A stretch of 64,000 bases of DNA from Sphingopyxis panaciterrulae. Lineage in GTDB: Bacteria > Pseudomonadota > Alphaproteobacteria > Sphingomonadales > Sphingomonadaceae. The position numbers and the translations under genes were made by a program. The notes beneath the pieces were generated by a model. That model was not told where the DNA came from and did no database searches. It saw only the letters and a program-made list of their open reading frames with translations. Location: contig NZ_JACIJH010000013.1 of NCBI RefSeq assembly GCF_014199295.1, positions 62,001 through 126,000 of the forward strand, in the 5' to 3' direction. Of the stretch, positions 16,837-26,020 are shown piece after piece; the first letter of the stretch is position 1; each line of letters starts with the position of its first letter.

Positions 16837-17451
16837 TCATTTCTCGTCGGTCTGGGAGCGCGAAGCGGTCCAGTCGATCGGCCCCTCAGCGAAACGCCTG
16901 TGAAGCTGCCGGAGCGACACGCGATTTCCCTCGCGGAAGAAGGCGATCAGCGCATCGCCCGCCGGCCCCGCAGGATAGCCGTTTCCCGTCAGGCGCACGC
17001 GGGTCGCCGCGGCACCGACCGACGTGAGAAGAAAGCTGCTAGTTACCCGGACATAGGCATCGGCATGGGGAAAACCCTCGGGCGTCCGCGTCGTTCGAAA
17101 GACGACACGATAGGGTTTCGTCCGCTCGAGCCACTGTTGTTCGATCGTGGACGCCGCACCGGGTTCCGCCCCGGCGTCGTAACCGGTCTCGAAATGATCC
17201 GGGAACCCCGGAACCTCCCGTGCCAGCGGCACGGCCCAGGTCCGCCAGCCGTCTACGGTGGCCAACGCCGTCCAGACCTCTTCCAGCGACGCCGGCACCG
17301 TAATTTCGTGGACAAGCGTGCGCGTGCCGTCGGTCTCGCTCGCCAGGTTCACATCGATCTGCTGCGCGGCGGCCGGCGATGCCGCCAGCAGCAGAAGCGC
17401 GGCATTCACGCCGCGCATTACCCTGCTCGTCATGGGTCGCTGCGCCTGCAT
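16837..17451 (-). CDS. Exported SRPBCC (START/polyketide cyclase-like) protein
   Basis: After an N-terminal signal peptide (leucine/alanine core ending ASPAAAQQ) the sequence follows the SRPBCC pattern: VHEITVPASLEEVWTALATVDGWRTW, a central PYRVVFRTT strand and a C-terminal helix region. These domains form a deep pocket for hydrophobic ligands; no ligand can be predicted. The product is 204 residues from the ATG at 17451. An ATG 6 codons later (17433) is equally possible and gives a tidier signal peptide; neither has a strong ribosome site. It is transcribed divergently from the PRC-barrel gene. Confidence 0.75.
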   Translation of the reverse strand: MQAQRPMTSRVMRGVNAALLLLAASPAAAQQIDVNLASETDGTRTLVHEITVPASLEEVWTALATVDGWRTWAVPLAREVPGFPDHFETGYDAGAEPGAASTIEQQWLERTKPYRVVFRTTRTPEGFPHADAYVRVTSSFLLTSVGAAATRVRLTGNGYPAGPAGDALIAFFREGNRVSLRQLHRRFAEGPIDWTASRSQTDEK

Positions 17452-17659
17452 GGCGTCAATTGATGGAAGGACCCGTTCCGAGTCAAGTGTCTCGACGGCT
17501 GGACGGGCGGCGCAATTGCCCTGACTGCAGCGGCCGGGCGAGCCCGTGGCCGACATGCGACGGATCGAGGAACATCGACCGCCCGTATCCGTTGCTCGGA
17601 AAGGTGGCGGTGCCACCAGCCATGTGTCGCCGCCCTCATCCCAGCAAGGAGAAGAAGCC

Positions 17660-18031
17660 ATGACCGACACAATCGAACGCACCGAAACCCATCGCCTGAT
17701 CGCCTCGAACAAGGTCGAGGGCACCGCGGTCTATAATCTGGAAGATGAAAAGCTCGGCACGATCGTCAATGTGATGATCGACAAGCGCTCGGGCCAGAGC
17801 GACTATGCCGTGCTCGAATTCGGCGGGCTCTTCGGCATCGGCAGCGATCATTATCCCATTCCGTGGGAGATGCTGACCTATGACACCGACAAGGGCGGCT
17901 ATGTCGTGAACCTGACCAAGGATCAGGTTTCTGGCGCGCCGCGCTATTCGCGCGACGAGGCTCCCGAATATAGCGACGAATATGGCCGCACCATCTATGG
18001 CTATTACGGCCTCAGCTATCCGATGCTCTGA
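17660..18031 (+). CDS. PRC-barrel domain protein
   Basis: The 123-residue cytoplasmic protein is essentially one PRC-barrel domain. It has the typical order: a NKVEGTAVYNLEDEKLGTI strand pair, the MIDKRSGQSDYAVLEFGG block and a DHYPIPWEML segment. Such proteins appear in stress-related or photosynthetic contexts and are thought to be adaptors; the function here is unknown. The ATG at 17660 follows an AAGGAGAAG ribosome site. It is 2 bases ahead of a 55-codon membrane peptide gene and probably transcribed with it. Confidence 0.85.
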   Translation: MTDTIERTETHRLIASNKVEGTAVYNLEDEKLGTIVNVMIDKRSGQSDYAVLEFGGLFGIGSDHYPIPWEMLTYDTDKGGYVVNLTKDQVSGAPRYSRDEAPEYSDEYGRTIYGYYGLSYPML

Positions 18032-18033
18032 GG

Positions 18034-18201
18034 ATGGCCCGCCGAACCGATCATCGCACGCAAAAGCCGGACTATCCGGCCGAAGCGGCGCGGGGTGGGG
18101 AGATCATCCTCACCACGCGGCGACGGCGGCTCGTCTTCCTGGGCGGGCTCGTCGCCTTCGTCCTGTTCGCGCTGATTGCGGCGATCCTGGCCCCCCACTG
18201 A
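18034..18201 (+). CDS. Small single-pass membrane peptide, 55 residues
   Basis: An ATG at 18034, with GAGG just before it, opens 55 codons. The product has a charged N-terminal half (about 20 residues), a GGEIILTTRRRR hinge and then one hydrophobic helix (about residues 33-53) ending IAAILAPH. It fits an inner-membrane anchor with its N-terminus inside. It starts 2 bases after the PRC-barrel stop and is followed by a terminator, so the pair forms a short operon. The function is unknown. Confidence 0.7.
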   Translation: MARRTDHRTQKPDYPAEAARGGEIILTTRRRRLVFLGGLVAFVLFALIAAILAPH

Positions 18202-18225
18202 TCGCCTGCGATACGCGCCTAACGA

Positions 18226-18266
18226 AAAAGGCGGCCTTCCCGTCGGGAAGACCGCCCTTTTCGTTT
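18226..18266. terminator. Bidirectional rho-independent terminator
   Basis: A GC-rich stem (GGCGGCCTTCCC with GGGAAGACCGCC, one mismatch, GTC-type loop) is flanked by AAAAA on the left and CTTTTC on the right. It lies between the plus-strand membrane peptide and the minus-strand lipoprotein gene and can serve both. Confidence 0.85.
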
Positions 18267-18292
18267 CGGTCAAAGCCCCGGAGGGCTGCGAC

Positions 18293-18577
18293 TTACTTCG
18301 CTTCTTCAGCCGGAGCGGCAGCGGCGTCAGCCGGAGCAGCGGCGGCGTCAGCGGCCGGAGCAGCAGCGGCGTCGGTCGCAGCTTCGGCGCCCGTGGCAGC
18401 AGCTTCGGCGCCAGCAGCAGCGGCATCGGCGCCGGCGGCGGCAGCGTCGGCACCGGCTTCGGCGGTCGCGTCGGCGGCCGGAGCTTCGGTGGTGGCGGCG
18501 TCGTCAGCAGCCTTTTCACCGCAAGCGGCGAGGGCGAACATGCTGGCAGCAACGGCGATAGCAGCAAACTTCTTCAT
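18293..18577 (-). CDS. Alanine-rich repeat lipoprotein
   Basis: The 94-residue product starts with a lipoprotein signal peptide and a clear lipobox (FALAAC, Cys19). After the cysteine nearly every residue is Ala, Asp, Glu, Gly, Thr or Pro, in short repeats such as AGADAAAAGADAAAAGA and PADAAAAP. This predicts an extended, acidic, lipid-anchored peptide on the periplasmic side. An ATG with an AGGGAGCC stretch upstream marks the start at 18577. The function is unknown. The repeat DNA could change length by slippage. Confidence 0.8.
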   Translation of the reverse strand: MKKFAAIAVAASMFALAACGEKAADDAATTEAPAADATAEAGADAAAAGADAAAAGAEAAATGAEAATDAAAAPAADAAAAPADAAAAPAEEAK

Positions 18578-18733
18578 GATGTGTGGGCTCCCTAAAATGC
18601 CTTTCCGCGCTGAGGAAAGTTTCCTGCGGCGCGAGCGGCGGGATTTAGTCTTTCCGCGGGAATCGTCAACAAAAATAATTGAGATGGTGCGGTGCGGCAG
18701 AAATCCGTCATTTCGACCGCACCCGGAAAATTC

Positions 18734-20116
18734 CTACGGCAGTTCGCTATCGCTGCTATTCGCAAGCAGCCCCAGAGTCGCGGTCCAGGCCACGACATTT
18801 TGACGCAATTGCGCGGGATCGACCTTGTCGAGCGTATCGTCCGGCGTGTGATGCAGGTCGAAATAGCGGGTGCCATCCTGTTGCAGATCGACCGCCGGCA
18901 CGCCGGCCTGAATCAGCGCGCCGACATCGGCGCCACCATGCGCTTCGCCATGCCCCGTCACGACTCCGAAGGGCGCGAGCGCGACTCCGATCCGCTTCGC
19001 GAGATCGTCCGCGCTGTCGGGCAGCGAAAAATCGACTCGCCAGACGCGATCGGCGCCGAAATCGGATTCGAGCGCGACGGCATGCTTTTCCTTGCCGTGC
19101 TTATCGAAATAGGCTTGGCCGCCGAACACGCCGACTTCCTCGGCGCCGGCCCACAGCAGGCGGATCGTGCGGCGGGGCTGGCCCGCAGTCATGACGTGCT
19201 TTGCCGCGGCGGTGATGATGCCGCATCCCGCCGCGTCGTCGATCGCACCCGTCGCGAGATCCCAGCTATCGAGATGGCAGGCGATGATGACCGGGCTCGC
19301 GGCCGGGTCGCTGCCCGGAACCTCGGCGATGACATTGCCGGATGTCTGGTCGCCGATCGTCTTCGGGGTGAGCAGCAGTTTCATCTTGAGCGGACCGGTC
19401 GCGCGCTGGCGCTGGCGGACGAGCTGATCGGCATCGGGGTTGGATATCGCTCCGGCAGGGATCGGCGTCACGCCATCGGCGAAATTGGTCACGCCCGCGT
19501 GGGGATTGCGATGATTGTCGGTACCGATCGAGCGGATGACGATGCCGATCGCGCCTTTTTTGGCTGCGACGCTCGGCCCCATGAAGCGGCCGCGGCCATA
19601 GAGGCCATAGCCGCTACCGTCCTGAGTCGGCTCCATCTGGTTGTCGATGAAGACGATCTTGCCTTTGACCGCGCTGTCGGCCGCGGCCACGAGCGCGTCG
19701 AAGCTTGCGAAATAGGCGATCTCGCCCTCGATGCCCTTGGGCCCGGTCGAGCCGCTGTTGCCGAGGGCTGTGATCGCGAGCGATTGTGGCAGGAAGGGCC
19801 CGGTCAACCATGCCTTCTCCTCACCGCGTTGCCAGACCGGCATTTGATAGGGTTCCTCGCGCACGTTGGCGAAGCCCATCTTCTGAAGCGTTGCGACCGC
19901 CCATTTACGCGCCTCGGCCTCGCGATCGCTGCCGGCGGGGCGCGGCCCGATCTCGGTGGTCAGCCCCTCGGTGATCGCCCAGGCGGGGTCGTCGCCCTGC
20001 TGCGCAAGGTCGACGGCGCTCATCTGCTGAAAGGCGAAGGTGCTGGTGGCGGCGAGCGCGGCGAAGCCGACGGCGGCAAGCCCGGCGAGGCGGGCAGGGG
20101 TGCGGTGCTGTGTCAT
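18734..20116 (-). CDS. M28 family zinc aminopeptidase/carboxypeptidase Q-like, exported
   Basis: The 460-residue product has an N-terminal signal peptide, a protease-associated-like insert (about residues 120-250) and an M28 catalytic domain. Metal ligands are recognisable in HLDSWDLATGAIDDAAGC (His and bridging Asp), WAGAEEVGVFGG (catalytic Glu pair) and ESDFGA. The order of motifs matches carboxypeptidase Q/M28B enzymes that hydrolyse dipeptides. The ATG at 20116 gives the natural signal peptide; the frame continues to 20179. It is transcribed divergently from ettA with about 140 bases between them. Confidence 0.88.
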   Translation of the reverse strand: MTQHRTPARLAGLAAVGFAALAATSTFAFQQMSAVDLAQQGDDPAWAITEGLTTEIGPRPAGSDREAEARKWAVATLQKMGFANVREEPYQMPVWQRGEEKAWLTGPFLPQSLAITALGNSGSTGPKGIEGEIAYFASFDALVAAADSAVKGKIVFIDNQMEPTQDGSGYGLYGRGRFMGPSVAAKKGAIGIVIRSIGTDNHRNPHAGVTNFADGVTPIPAGAISNPDADQLVRQRQRATGPLKMKLLLTPKTIGDQTSGNVIAEVPGSDPAASPVIIACHLDSWDLATGAIDDAAGCGIITAAAKHVMTAGQPRRTIRLLWAGAEEVGVFGGQAYFDKHGKEKHAVALESDFGADRVWRVDFSLPDSADDLAKRIGVALAPFGVVTGHGEAHGGADVGALIQAGVPAVDLQQDGTRYFDLHHTPDDTLDKVDPAQLRQNVVAWTATLGLLANSSDSELP

Positions 20117-20258
20117 GGGCGCCGTCCTAGCCAGCAAGCGCCGCGCGGGGCAAGCGCCGATTGCCAAGCGAGCGCCCATTCGCTAACCGGCCCTCGATTC
20201 CCCATTCTCTTTCGGCCGCCGCGACCCGCGCGGCCCGCCAGTCTTTCGGAGCATTTCG

Positions 20259-21938
20259 ATGGCCGCCCAATATAGTTTCGTGATGAAGGGTCTTTCGAAG
20301 ACCTATCCCGGCGCGCAGAAGCCGACGCTCAACAACATCAACCTGCAATTCTATCCCGATGCGAAGATCGGCATCGTCGGTCCCAACGGCACCGGCAAAT
20401 CGACGCTGATGAAGGTCATGGCGGGCATCGACAAGGATTTCACCGGCGAAGCCTGGCCGGGCGAGGGGATCACCGTCGGCTATCTGGCGCAGGAGCCGCA
20501 GCTCGACCCGACCAAGACGGTCAAGGAAAATGTCATGGACGGGGTGCGCCCGGTCGCCGACATGATGGATCGCTTCAACGAGATCAGCGCGCTGATGGCC
20601 GACCCGCCCGAGGACGCCGATTTCGACGCGCTGATGGCCGAGATGGGCGAATTGCAGGAAAAGATCGACGCCGTCGACGGCTGGACGCTCGACAACCAGC
20701 TCGAAATCGCGATGGAAGCGCTGCGCTGCCCGCCGGGCGACTGGAGCGTCGAGAATCTGTCGGGCGGCGAAAAGCGCCGCATCGCGCTGACCCGGCTGCT
20801 GCTCGAAAAGCCGTCGATCCTGCTGCTCGACGAACCGACCAACCATCTCGACGCCGAAAGCGTCGCCTGGCTCGAAAAGCATCTCGTCGACTATCCGGGC
20901 AACGTCATCCTCGTCACCCACGACCGCTATTTCCTCGACAATGTCGTGAATTGGATTCTCGAACTCGATCGCAGCCGCTATTTCGTCTACGAGGGCAATT
21001 ATTCGACCTATCTGGAAAAGAAGGGCAAGCGCCTCGAACAGGAAGCGCGCGAGGACGCCGGACGCCAGAAGGCGATCAAGGACGAACTCGAATGGATCCG
21101 GCAATCTCCGAAAGCGCGTCAGGCCAAATCGAAGGCGCGTATCAAGAGCTTCGACCAGCTCGTCGAGGCACAGGAAAACCGCACCCCCGGCAAGGCGCAG
21201 ATCGTCATCCAGGTTCCCGAGCGCCTCGGGGGCAAGGTGATCGAGGTGGCAAATCTGTCGAAAGCCTATGACGACAAGCTGCTGTTCGAGGATCTGTCCT
21301 TCACCCTGCCGCCCGGCGGCATCGTCGGCGTCATCGGCCCGAACGGCGCCGGCAAGTCGACCTTGTTCCGCCTGATCACGGGCCAGGAACAGCCCGACGG
21401 CGGCTCGATCGCGATCGGCGACACGGTGCGGCTCGGCTATGTCGACCAGAGTCGCGACGCGCTCGACCCGAACAAGAATGTCTGGGAGGAAATCTCGGGC
21501 GGCCACGACATGATGAGCGTCGGCAAGCACGAGATGCAGACGCGCGCCTATGTCGGCGCCTTCAACTTCAAGGGCACCGACCAGCAGAAGAAGGTCGGCA
21601 TGCTTTCGGGCGGCGAACGGAACCGCGTGCATATGGCGAAGATGCTCAAGGCCGGCGGCAACGTCCTGCTGCTCGACGAGCCGACCAACGACCTCGACAC
21701 TGAAACGCTCGCGGCGCTCGAGGAAGCGCTGGAGAATTTCGCGGGCTGCGCGGTGGTCATCAGCCACGACCGCTTCTTCCTCGACCGTCTCGCGACCCAC
21801 ATCCTCGCCTTCGAGGGCGACAGTCATGTCGAATGGTTCGAGGGCAATTTCGAAGCCTATGAGGAGGACAAGATCCGCCGCCTCGGCGACGAGGCGACGC
21901 GCCCGCATCGCACCTCCTACAAGAAGCTGACGCGGTAA
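20259..21938 (+). CDS. ettA: Energy-dependent translational throttle protein EttA (ABC-F)
   Basis: This cytoplasmic ABC-F ATPase binds the ribosomal E site and gates entry into the elongation cycle according to energy charge. The 559-residue product has two ATPase domains. Walker A sequences are GPNGTGKST (41-49) and GPNGAGKST (about 360-368). The signatures are LSGGEKRRIAL and LSGGERNRVHM, each with LLLDEPTN after it. The linker between the domains includes the charged P-site tRNA interaction motif. There are no membrane segments. Length and motifs are as expected. Confidence 0.96.
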   Translation: MAAQYSFVMKGLSKTYPGAQKPTLNNINLQFYPDAKIGIVGPNGTGKSTLMKVMAGIDKDFTGEAWPGEGITVGYLAQEPQLDPTKTVKENVMDGVRPVADMMDRFNEISALMADPPEDADFDALMAEMGELQEKIDAVDGWTLDNQLEIAMEALRCPPGDWSVENLSGGEKRRIALTRLLLEKPSILLLDEPTNHLDAESVAWLEKHLVDYPGNVILVTHDRYFLDNVVNWILELDRSRYFVYEGNYSTYLEKKGKRLEQEAREDAGRQKAIKDELEWIRQSPKARQAKSKARIKSFDQLVEAQENRTPGKAQIVIQVPERLGGKVIEVANLSKAYDDKLLFEDLSFTLPPGGIVGVIGPNGAGKSTLFRLITGQEQPDGGSIAIGDTVRLGYVDQSRDALDPNKNVWEEISGGHDMMSVGKHEMQTRAYVGAFNFKGTDQQKKVGMLSGGERNRVHMAKMLKAGGNVLLLDEPTNDLDTETLAALEEALENFAGCAVVISHDRFFLDRLATHILAFEGDSHVEWFEGNFEAYEEDKIRRLGDEATRPHRTSYKKLTR

Positions 21939-21943
21939 GCGCC

Positions 21944-22399
21944 GTGGCCGAAGGGGAGGGGACACCGGCGCCGGTCTCGTCGAGCGCGATTCGCATGGAA
22001 GCGGACGCGCTCAACGCCTTTCTGGCGGAGGCTTTCCCCAATTCGGCGTCGGGCACGCGCGGCCGCGTCGTGTCGGCCGAACCGGGGCGCATCGTCGCGC
22101 GGCAGGAGCCGATCGAGACCATGCTGCGCCCAGGCGGGCTGATTTCCGGCCCAACCCAGATGGGGCTCGCCGACATGGCCGCCTATGCGCTCGTCCTCGC
22201 GCATATCGGGCCGGTTGCGATGGCGGTGACGAGCGCGCTTAACTATCAGTTCCTGCGCCCCTGCCTGCCCAAGCCGCTGACCGCCGAAGCCACCCTGCTG
22301 CGCCTCGGCAAGCGGCTCGCGGTCATGGACGTGCGGCTCTACACCGACGACGCGAGCCGTCCGGTCGGGCAGGCCAACGTGACCTATGCGATTCCCTGA
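21944..22399 (+). CDS. PaaI-like hotdog-fold thioesterase
   Basis: The 151-residue product fits the PaaI/4HBT thioesterase fold, which hydrolyses acyl-CoA thioesters. Family marks include GGLISGPTQMGLADMAAYALVL, the stretch that normally carries the active-site acid or base, and LNYQFLRPC. The start is GTG at 21944, 5 bases after the ettA stop, implying cotranscription; an ATG at 21995 would remove 17 residues without harming the fold. The 3' end overlaps the convergent putP gene by 16 bases. The substrate is unknown. Confidence 0.82.
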   Translation: MAEGEGTPAPVSSSAIRMEADALNAFLAEAFPNSASGTRGRVVSAEPGRIVARQEPIETMLRPGGLISGPTQMGLADMAAYALVLAHIGPVAMAVTSALNYQFLRPCLPKPLTAEATLLRLGKRLAVMDVRLYTDDASRPVGQANVTYAIP

Positions 22400-23841
22400 A
22401 CGGTCGGCGCATCGGCGCGCTCGGCCGGGGTCTTGGTCAGCAGGCTGACGACGACGATCGCGGCCATCGCCGCGGCAAAGCCCGGCACCAACTCATAGAG
22501 CGTGGCGCTCCACCCCGCCTGAATCCACACTATCACCACCACCGCGCCGGTCACCATCCCGGCAAGTGCGCCGCCGCGCGTCATGCGCGGCCACATCAGC
22601 GCGAGCAGGATGACCGGGCCGAATGCGGCGCCGAACCCGGCCCAGGCGTTGGCTACCAGCTTGAGCACGCTGCCGTTGGGGTTCTGCGCCAGCAGCATCG
22701 CGACCGCCGCGACCGCGACGATCGACAGGCGGCCGACGGTGACGATCTCGGTCTCGCCGGCTTGGCGCCGCACGAACAGGCGATAGAAATCCTCGGTCAG
22801 CGACGATCCGGTGACGAGAAGCTGTGCCGAAATGGTGCTCATGATCGCGGCAAGGATCGCCGAGAGCAGGAAGCCGAGCGCCAGCGGGTGGAGCAGCACC
22901 TGCCCGAGGACGATGAACACCGTCTCGGGATCGGTCAGCGGCGTCGCATGAACGCTGAACCAGGCGCGCCCGATCAGCCCGACCGCGATCGCGCCGACGA
23001 GCGAAATGCCCATCCAGGCGAGGCCGATGAAACGCGCGGTCGGGATATCCTTGACCGATCGGATCGCCATGAAGCGCACGATGATATGCGGCTGCCCGAA
23101 ATAGCCGAGCCCCCAGGCCGCGGCCGAGATAATGGCGAGTGCGCTGGTGCCTCCGAACAGGCTGAGCATGTTCGGATCGATGTCGCGAAGAATGTCGCTG
23201 ACGCTCGCGCCCTCGCCGAAATCGGCGAGCGCGACGATGGGCAAGGCGACGAGCGCTATCATCATGATTGTGCCCTGGACGAAATCGGTCAGGCTGACGG
23301 CAAGGAAGCCGCCGAGCACGACATAGGCGACGACGACCGAGGCCGTGACCCACAGCCCGGTCTGATAGGAAAAGCCGAACGCGGTCTCGAACAGCTTGCC
23401 GCCTGCGACGAGCCCCGAGGCGCTGTAGACGGCGAAGAATACGACGATCACCAGGCTCGCGACGATGCGCAATATATGGCTGTCGTCGGCGAAGCGATTG
23501 CCCAGGAATTCGGGGATGGTCAGCGAATCATCATATTGCTCGGTCTGCGCGCGCAGGCGGGGCGCGACGAGCACCCAGTTCGCCCAGGCACCGAGAAACA
23601 GCCCGATCGCGATCCAGCTTTCCGCAAGCCCGGATACATAGAGCGCGCCGGGCAGCCCGAGCATCAGCCAGCCCGACATGTCGGACGCCCCCGCCGCGAG
23701 CGCGGTGACCGCGGGGCCGAGACTGCGGCCGCTGAGAAGATATTCGCTGCTGTCGGCGGTCGACTTGCGCCAGGCGTAGATGCCGATGCCGAGCATCATC
23801 GCGAAATAAACGGAAATCGCGAGCAGGGTCAGATTGTTCAT
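22384..23841 (-). CDS. putP: Sodium/proline symporter
   Basis: This is a 485-residue sodium:solute symporter (SSS family) with about 13 hydrophobic helices. PutP-like stretches include LSGRSLGPAVTALAAGASDMSGWLMLG-type sodium-site residues near the N-terminus, followed by GLPGALYVSG and EFLGNRFAD, and YFGQPHIIVRFMAI in the middle. Proline is the expected solute by similarity, but related sodium symporters cannot be excluded. The ATG at 23841 begins an N-terminal periplasmic helix (LTLLAISVYFAMMLG). It is transcribed alone and converges on the thioesterase gene. Confidence 0.88.
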   Translation of the reverse strand: MNNLTLLAISVYFAMMLGIGIYAWRKSTADSSEYLLSGRSLGPAVTALAAGASDMSGWLMLGLPGALYVSGLAESWIAIGLFLGAWANWVLVAPRLRAQTEQYDDSLTIPEFLGNRFADDSHILRIVASLVIVVFFAVYSASGLVAGGKLFETAFGFSYQTGLWVTASVVVAYVVLGGFLAVSLTDFVQGTIMMIALVALPIVALADFGEGASVSDILRDIDPNMLSLFGGTSALAIISAAAWGLGYFGQPHIIVRFMAIRSVKDIPTARFIGLAWMGISLVGAIAVGLIGRAWFSVHATPLTDPETVFIVLGQVLLHPLALGFLLSAILAAIMSTISAQLLVTGSSLTEDFYRLFVRRQAGETEIVTVGRLSIVAVAAVAMLLAQNPNGSVLKLVANAWAGFGAAFGPVILLALMWPRMTRGGALAGMVTGAVVVIVWIQAGWSATLYELVPGFAAAMAAIVVVSLLTKTPAERADAPTVQGIA

Positions 23842-23887
23842 GAACGGTGGGTGTAACGCCTTTCAGCGCGAGCGCCAGCCTATCGTC

Positions 23888-24526
23888 TCAGGCCGGGGCG
23901 AACTCTCCGCTTTCCTCGTCCAGAACGTAAAGAATCCCCTCGTTGATCGCGAAAAAGGCGCCGCGAAGCCTCAGCCTGCCGCGCTGCTCTAGTTCCTGGA
24001 TGCAGGGAAAGGTCCGCAGATTGGCAAGGCTGACCTTGACGCCGGCCAGTTCCATCGCGCGTCCGGCCTCGCGATTGGCATAGTCGGGGAATTCGGCCCG
24101 CACCCCGGCGCTCGCCTCGTCCAGCACCGCGATCCAGTCGGCGATGAAACCGCCGCGGCCCGGCTCGGCCCCGTCCATCGTGCGGTGGAGCGCCGCGTGG
24201 CAGCCGCCGCACATGCCATGCCCCATGACGACGATTTCCTCGACCTTCAGAAACTGCACCGCGAATTCGAGCGCTGCCGACACGCCGTGGCGGCCGGGGG
24301 TGGTCTCGAACGGCGGCACCAGCGCGGCGACGTTGCGGACGACAAAGATTTCGCCGGGATGGGTGTCGAAAATATCGGCCGGTTCCGACCGGCTGTCCGA
24401 ACAGGCGATAATCATGACCTTGGGCGACTGGCCCACGGCCAGTTCCTCCCATCGCGTGCGCTGCTCCTGCCAGCCGTGGGTGCGGAAACGGGCATAGCCG
24501 GCGAGCAGGTCATCGAAGTGAGTCAT
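23888..24526 (-). CDS. Beta-class carbonic anhydrase
   Basis: The 212-residue cytoplasmic enzyme interconverts CO2 and bicarbonate. All zinc and catalytic residues are visible: Cys42, Asp44 and Arg46 in the CSDSR motif and His103/Cys106 in GHGMCGGC. The [11 protein letters not shown] stretch is also typical. There is no signal peptide. The ATG at 24526 lies 79 bases from the divergent lipA gene, so the two promoters share a short intergenic region. Confidence 0.95.
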   Translation of the reverse strand: MTHFDDLLAGYARFRTHGWQEQRTRWEELAVGQSPKVMIIACSDSRSEPADIFDTHPGEIFVVRNVAALVPPFETTPGRHGVSAALEFAVQFLKVEEIVVMGHGMCGGCHAALHRTMDGAEPGRGGFIADWIAVLDEASAGVRAEFPDYANREAGRAMELAGVKVSLANLRTFPCIQELEQRGRLRLRGAFFAINEGILYVLDEESGEFAPA

Positions 24527-24605
24527 AGCGGCGACCTACGCCGATCCGATCCCATGCACAACAAGTACGGTTGAGAAGAGTGACGCGCGCGCCTATGTGG
24601 GCGCG

Positions 24606-25538
24606 ATGAACGCTCCCGTCCAACCCGTGTCCGACCGCGCCCCGCGCGCCCGCAAGCCCGACTGGATTCGCGTCAAGGCGCCGACTAGCCCCGGTTATGC
24701 CGAAACGCGCAAGCTGATGCGCGAGCTCAATCTGCATACGGTTTGCGAGGAAGCGGCCTGCCCGAACATCGGCGAATGCTGGACGAAAAAGCATGCGACG
24801 GTGATGATCCTCGGTGACACCTGCACGCGCGCCTGCGCCTTCTGCAACGTCAAGACGGGGATGCCGCGTCCTGTCGACCTGCTCGAACCCGAACATACCG
24901 CGATCGCCGCGGCGAAGATGGGGCTGACGCATATCGTCATCACCTCGGTCGACCGCGACGACCTGCCCGACGGCGGCGCGAGCCAGTTCGTCAAGGTCAT
25001 CCAGGCGCTCCGCCGCGAGACCCCGACGACGACGATCGAAATCCTGACCCCCGATTTCCGCAACAAGCCCGAAAGCGCGGTTGCGGCGATCGTCGACGCG
25101 CGCCCCGACGTCTACAACCATAATCTCGAAACCGTGCCGCGGCTCTATCCGACGATCCGGCCCGGCGCGCGCTATTACGCTTCGCTGCGCCTGCTCGAAC
25201 AGGTCAAGCGCCGCGATCCGTCGATCTTTACCAAGTCGGGGATCATGCTCGGCCTCGGCGAGGAGCGGATGGAGGTTCATCAGGTGATGGACGACATGCG
25301 CAGCGCCGACATCGACTTCATGACGATGGGCCAATATCTCCAGCCGACGCCGAAGCACGCCAAGGTGATCGATTTCGTGACCCCGCAGGCCTTCGACGCC
25401 TATGCGCAGATCGCGCGCGCCAAGGGTTTCCTGCAGGTCGCTTCGTCGCCGCTGACCCGGTCGAGCTATCACGCCGGCGACGATTTCGAGCGGATGCGCG
25501 CCGCGCGTGAAGCGCAACTCGCCCGCGTCGCGGACTGA
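24606..25538 (+). CDS. lipA: Lipoyl synthase
   Basis: This radical-SAM enzyme inserts two sulfurs into octanoyl groups on lipoyl domains. The 310-residue product has both iron-sulfur motifs. Auxiliary cluster ligands are Cys47, Cys52 and Cys58, and SAM cluster ligands are Cys73, Cys77 and Cys80 in [12 protein letters not shown] three codons upstream (24597) is an alternative start. The C-terminal serine of the auxiliary cluster lies in LTRSSYH. It is followed after 2 bases by ratA, a common alphaproteobacterial pairing. Confidence 0.97.
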   Translation: MNAPVQPVSDRAPRARKPDWIRVKAPTSPGYAETRKLMRELNLHTVCEEAACPNIGECWTKKHATVMILGDTCTRACAFCNVKTGMPRPVDLLEPEHTAIAAAKMGLTHIVITSVDRDDLPDGGASQFVKVIQALRRETPTTTIEILTPDFRNKPESAVAAIVDARPDVYNHNLETVPRLYPTIRPGARYYASLRLLEQVKRRDPSIFTKSGIMLGLGEERMEVHQVMDDMRSADIDFMTMGQYLQPTPKHAKVIDFVTPQAFDAYAQIARAKGFLQVASSPLTRSSYHAGDDFERMRAAREAQLARVAD

Positions 25539-25540
25539 CC

Positions 25541-26020
25541 TTGCCGCGTCATCACGAAACGCGCGAGCTACCTTATAGCGCCGAACAGATGTTCGCGCTG
25601 GTGACGGATATCGCGCGCTATCCCGATTTCCTGCCCTGGGTGGTCGCATTGCGGGTCCGCAGCGACACCGAAAGCGAAGCGGTCGCCGACATGATCGTCG
25701 GCTTCAAGGGCCTGCGCGAAAGCTTCTCTTGCCGCGTCGAAAAGCAGCGGCCGGACCATGTCGCGGTGCATTATATCGACGGGCCGATGCGCCACCTCGA
25801 CAATGAATGGCATTTCACGCCGATTGACGGCGGCGGCTGCCGCGTCGACTTCCTGGTCGATTTCTCGTTCCGCAACCGCCTGTTCGAGACGCTGGCGGGA
25901 CAGATGTTCGACAAGGGGCTGCGCCGCATGATCGCGGCGTTCGAGGAACGCGCCGCGGTGCTTTATGGCGCGGGAAGCTCGATATCCTCGGACGGGCGCA
26001 GCGAATCCCTGTCGGGGTGA
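25541..26020 (+). CDS. ratA: RatA/Coq10 family START-domain protein
   Basis: The 159-residue product follows the RatA/COQ10 START pattern: ETRELPYSAEQMFALVTDIARYPDFLPWV at the N-terminus and a C-terminal helix FETLAGQMFDKGLRRMIAAFEERA. Homologues bind ubiquinone (Coq10) or were described in E. coli as a ribosome-association inhibitor; the chaperone-like role in ubiquinone function is more likely here. The start is TTG at 25541, 2 bases after the lipA stop, as no ATG precedes the conserved region. The last 58 bases overlap the convergent pncC gene. Confidence 0.88.
   Translation: MPRHHETRELPYSAEQMFALVTDIARYPDFLPWVVALRVRSDTESEAVADMIVGFKGLRESFSCRVEKQRPDHVAVHYIDGPMRHLDNEWHFTPIDGGGCRVDFLVDFSFRNRLFETLAGQMFDKGLRRMIAAFEERAAVLYGAGSSISSDGRSESLSG

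Noticed and set aside
18293-18577. Short tandem DNA repeats that could look like a CRISPR array
   Set aside because: The repeats are coding, alanine-rich and without unique spacers of even length.
20127-21965. A 612-codon open frame antisense to ettA
   Set aside because: The frame arises from GC-rich codon third positions of ettA. ettA has full ABC-F motifs; the antisense product has none.
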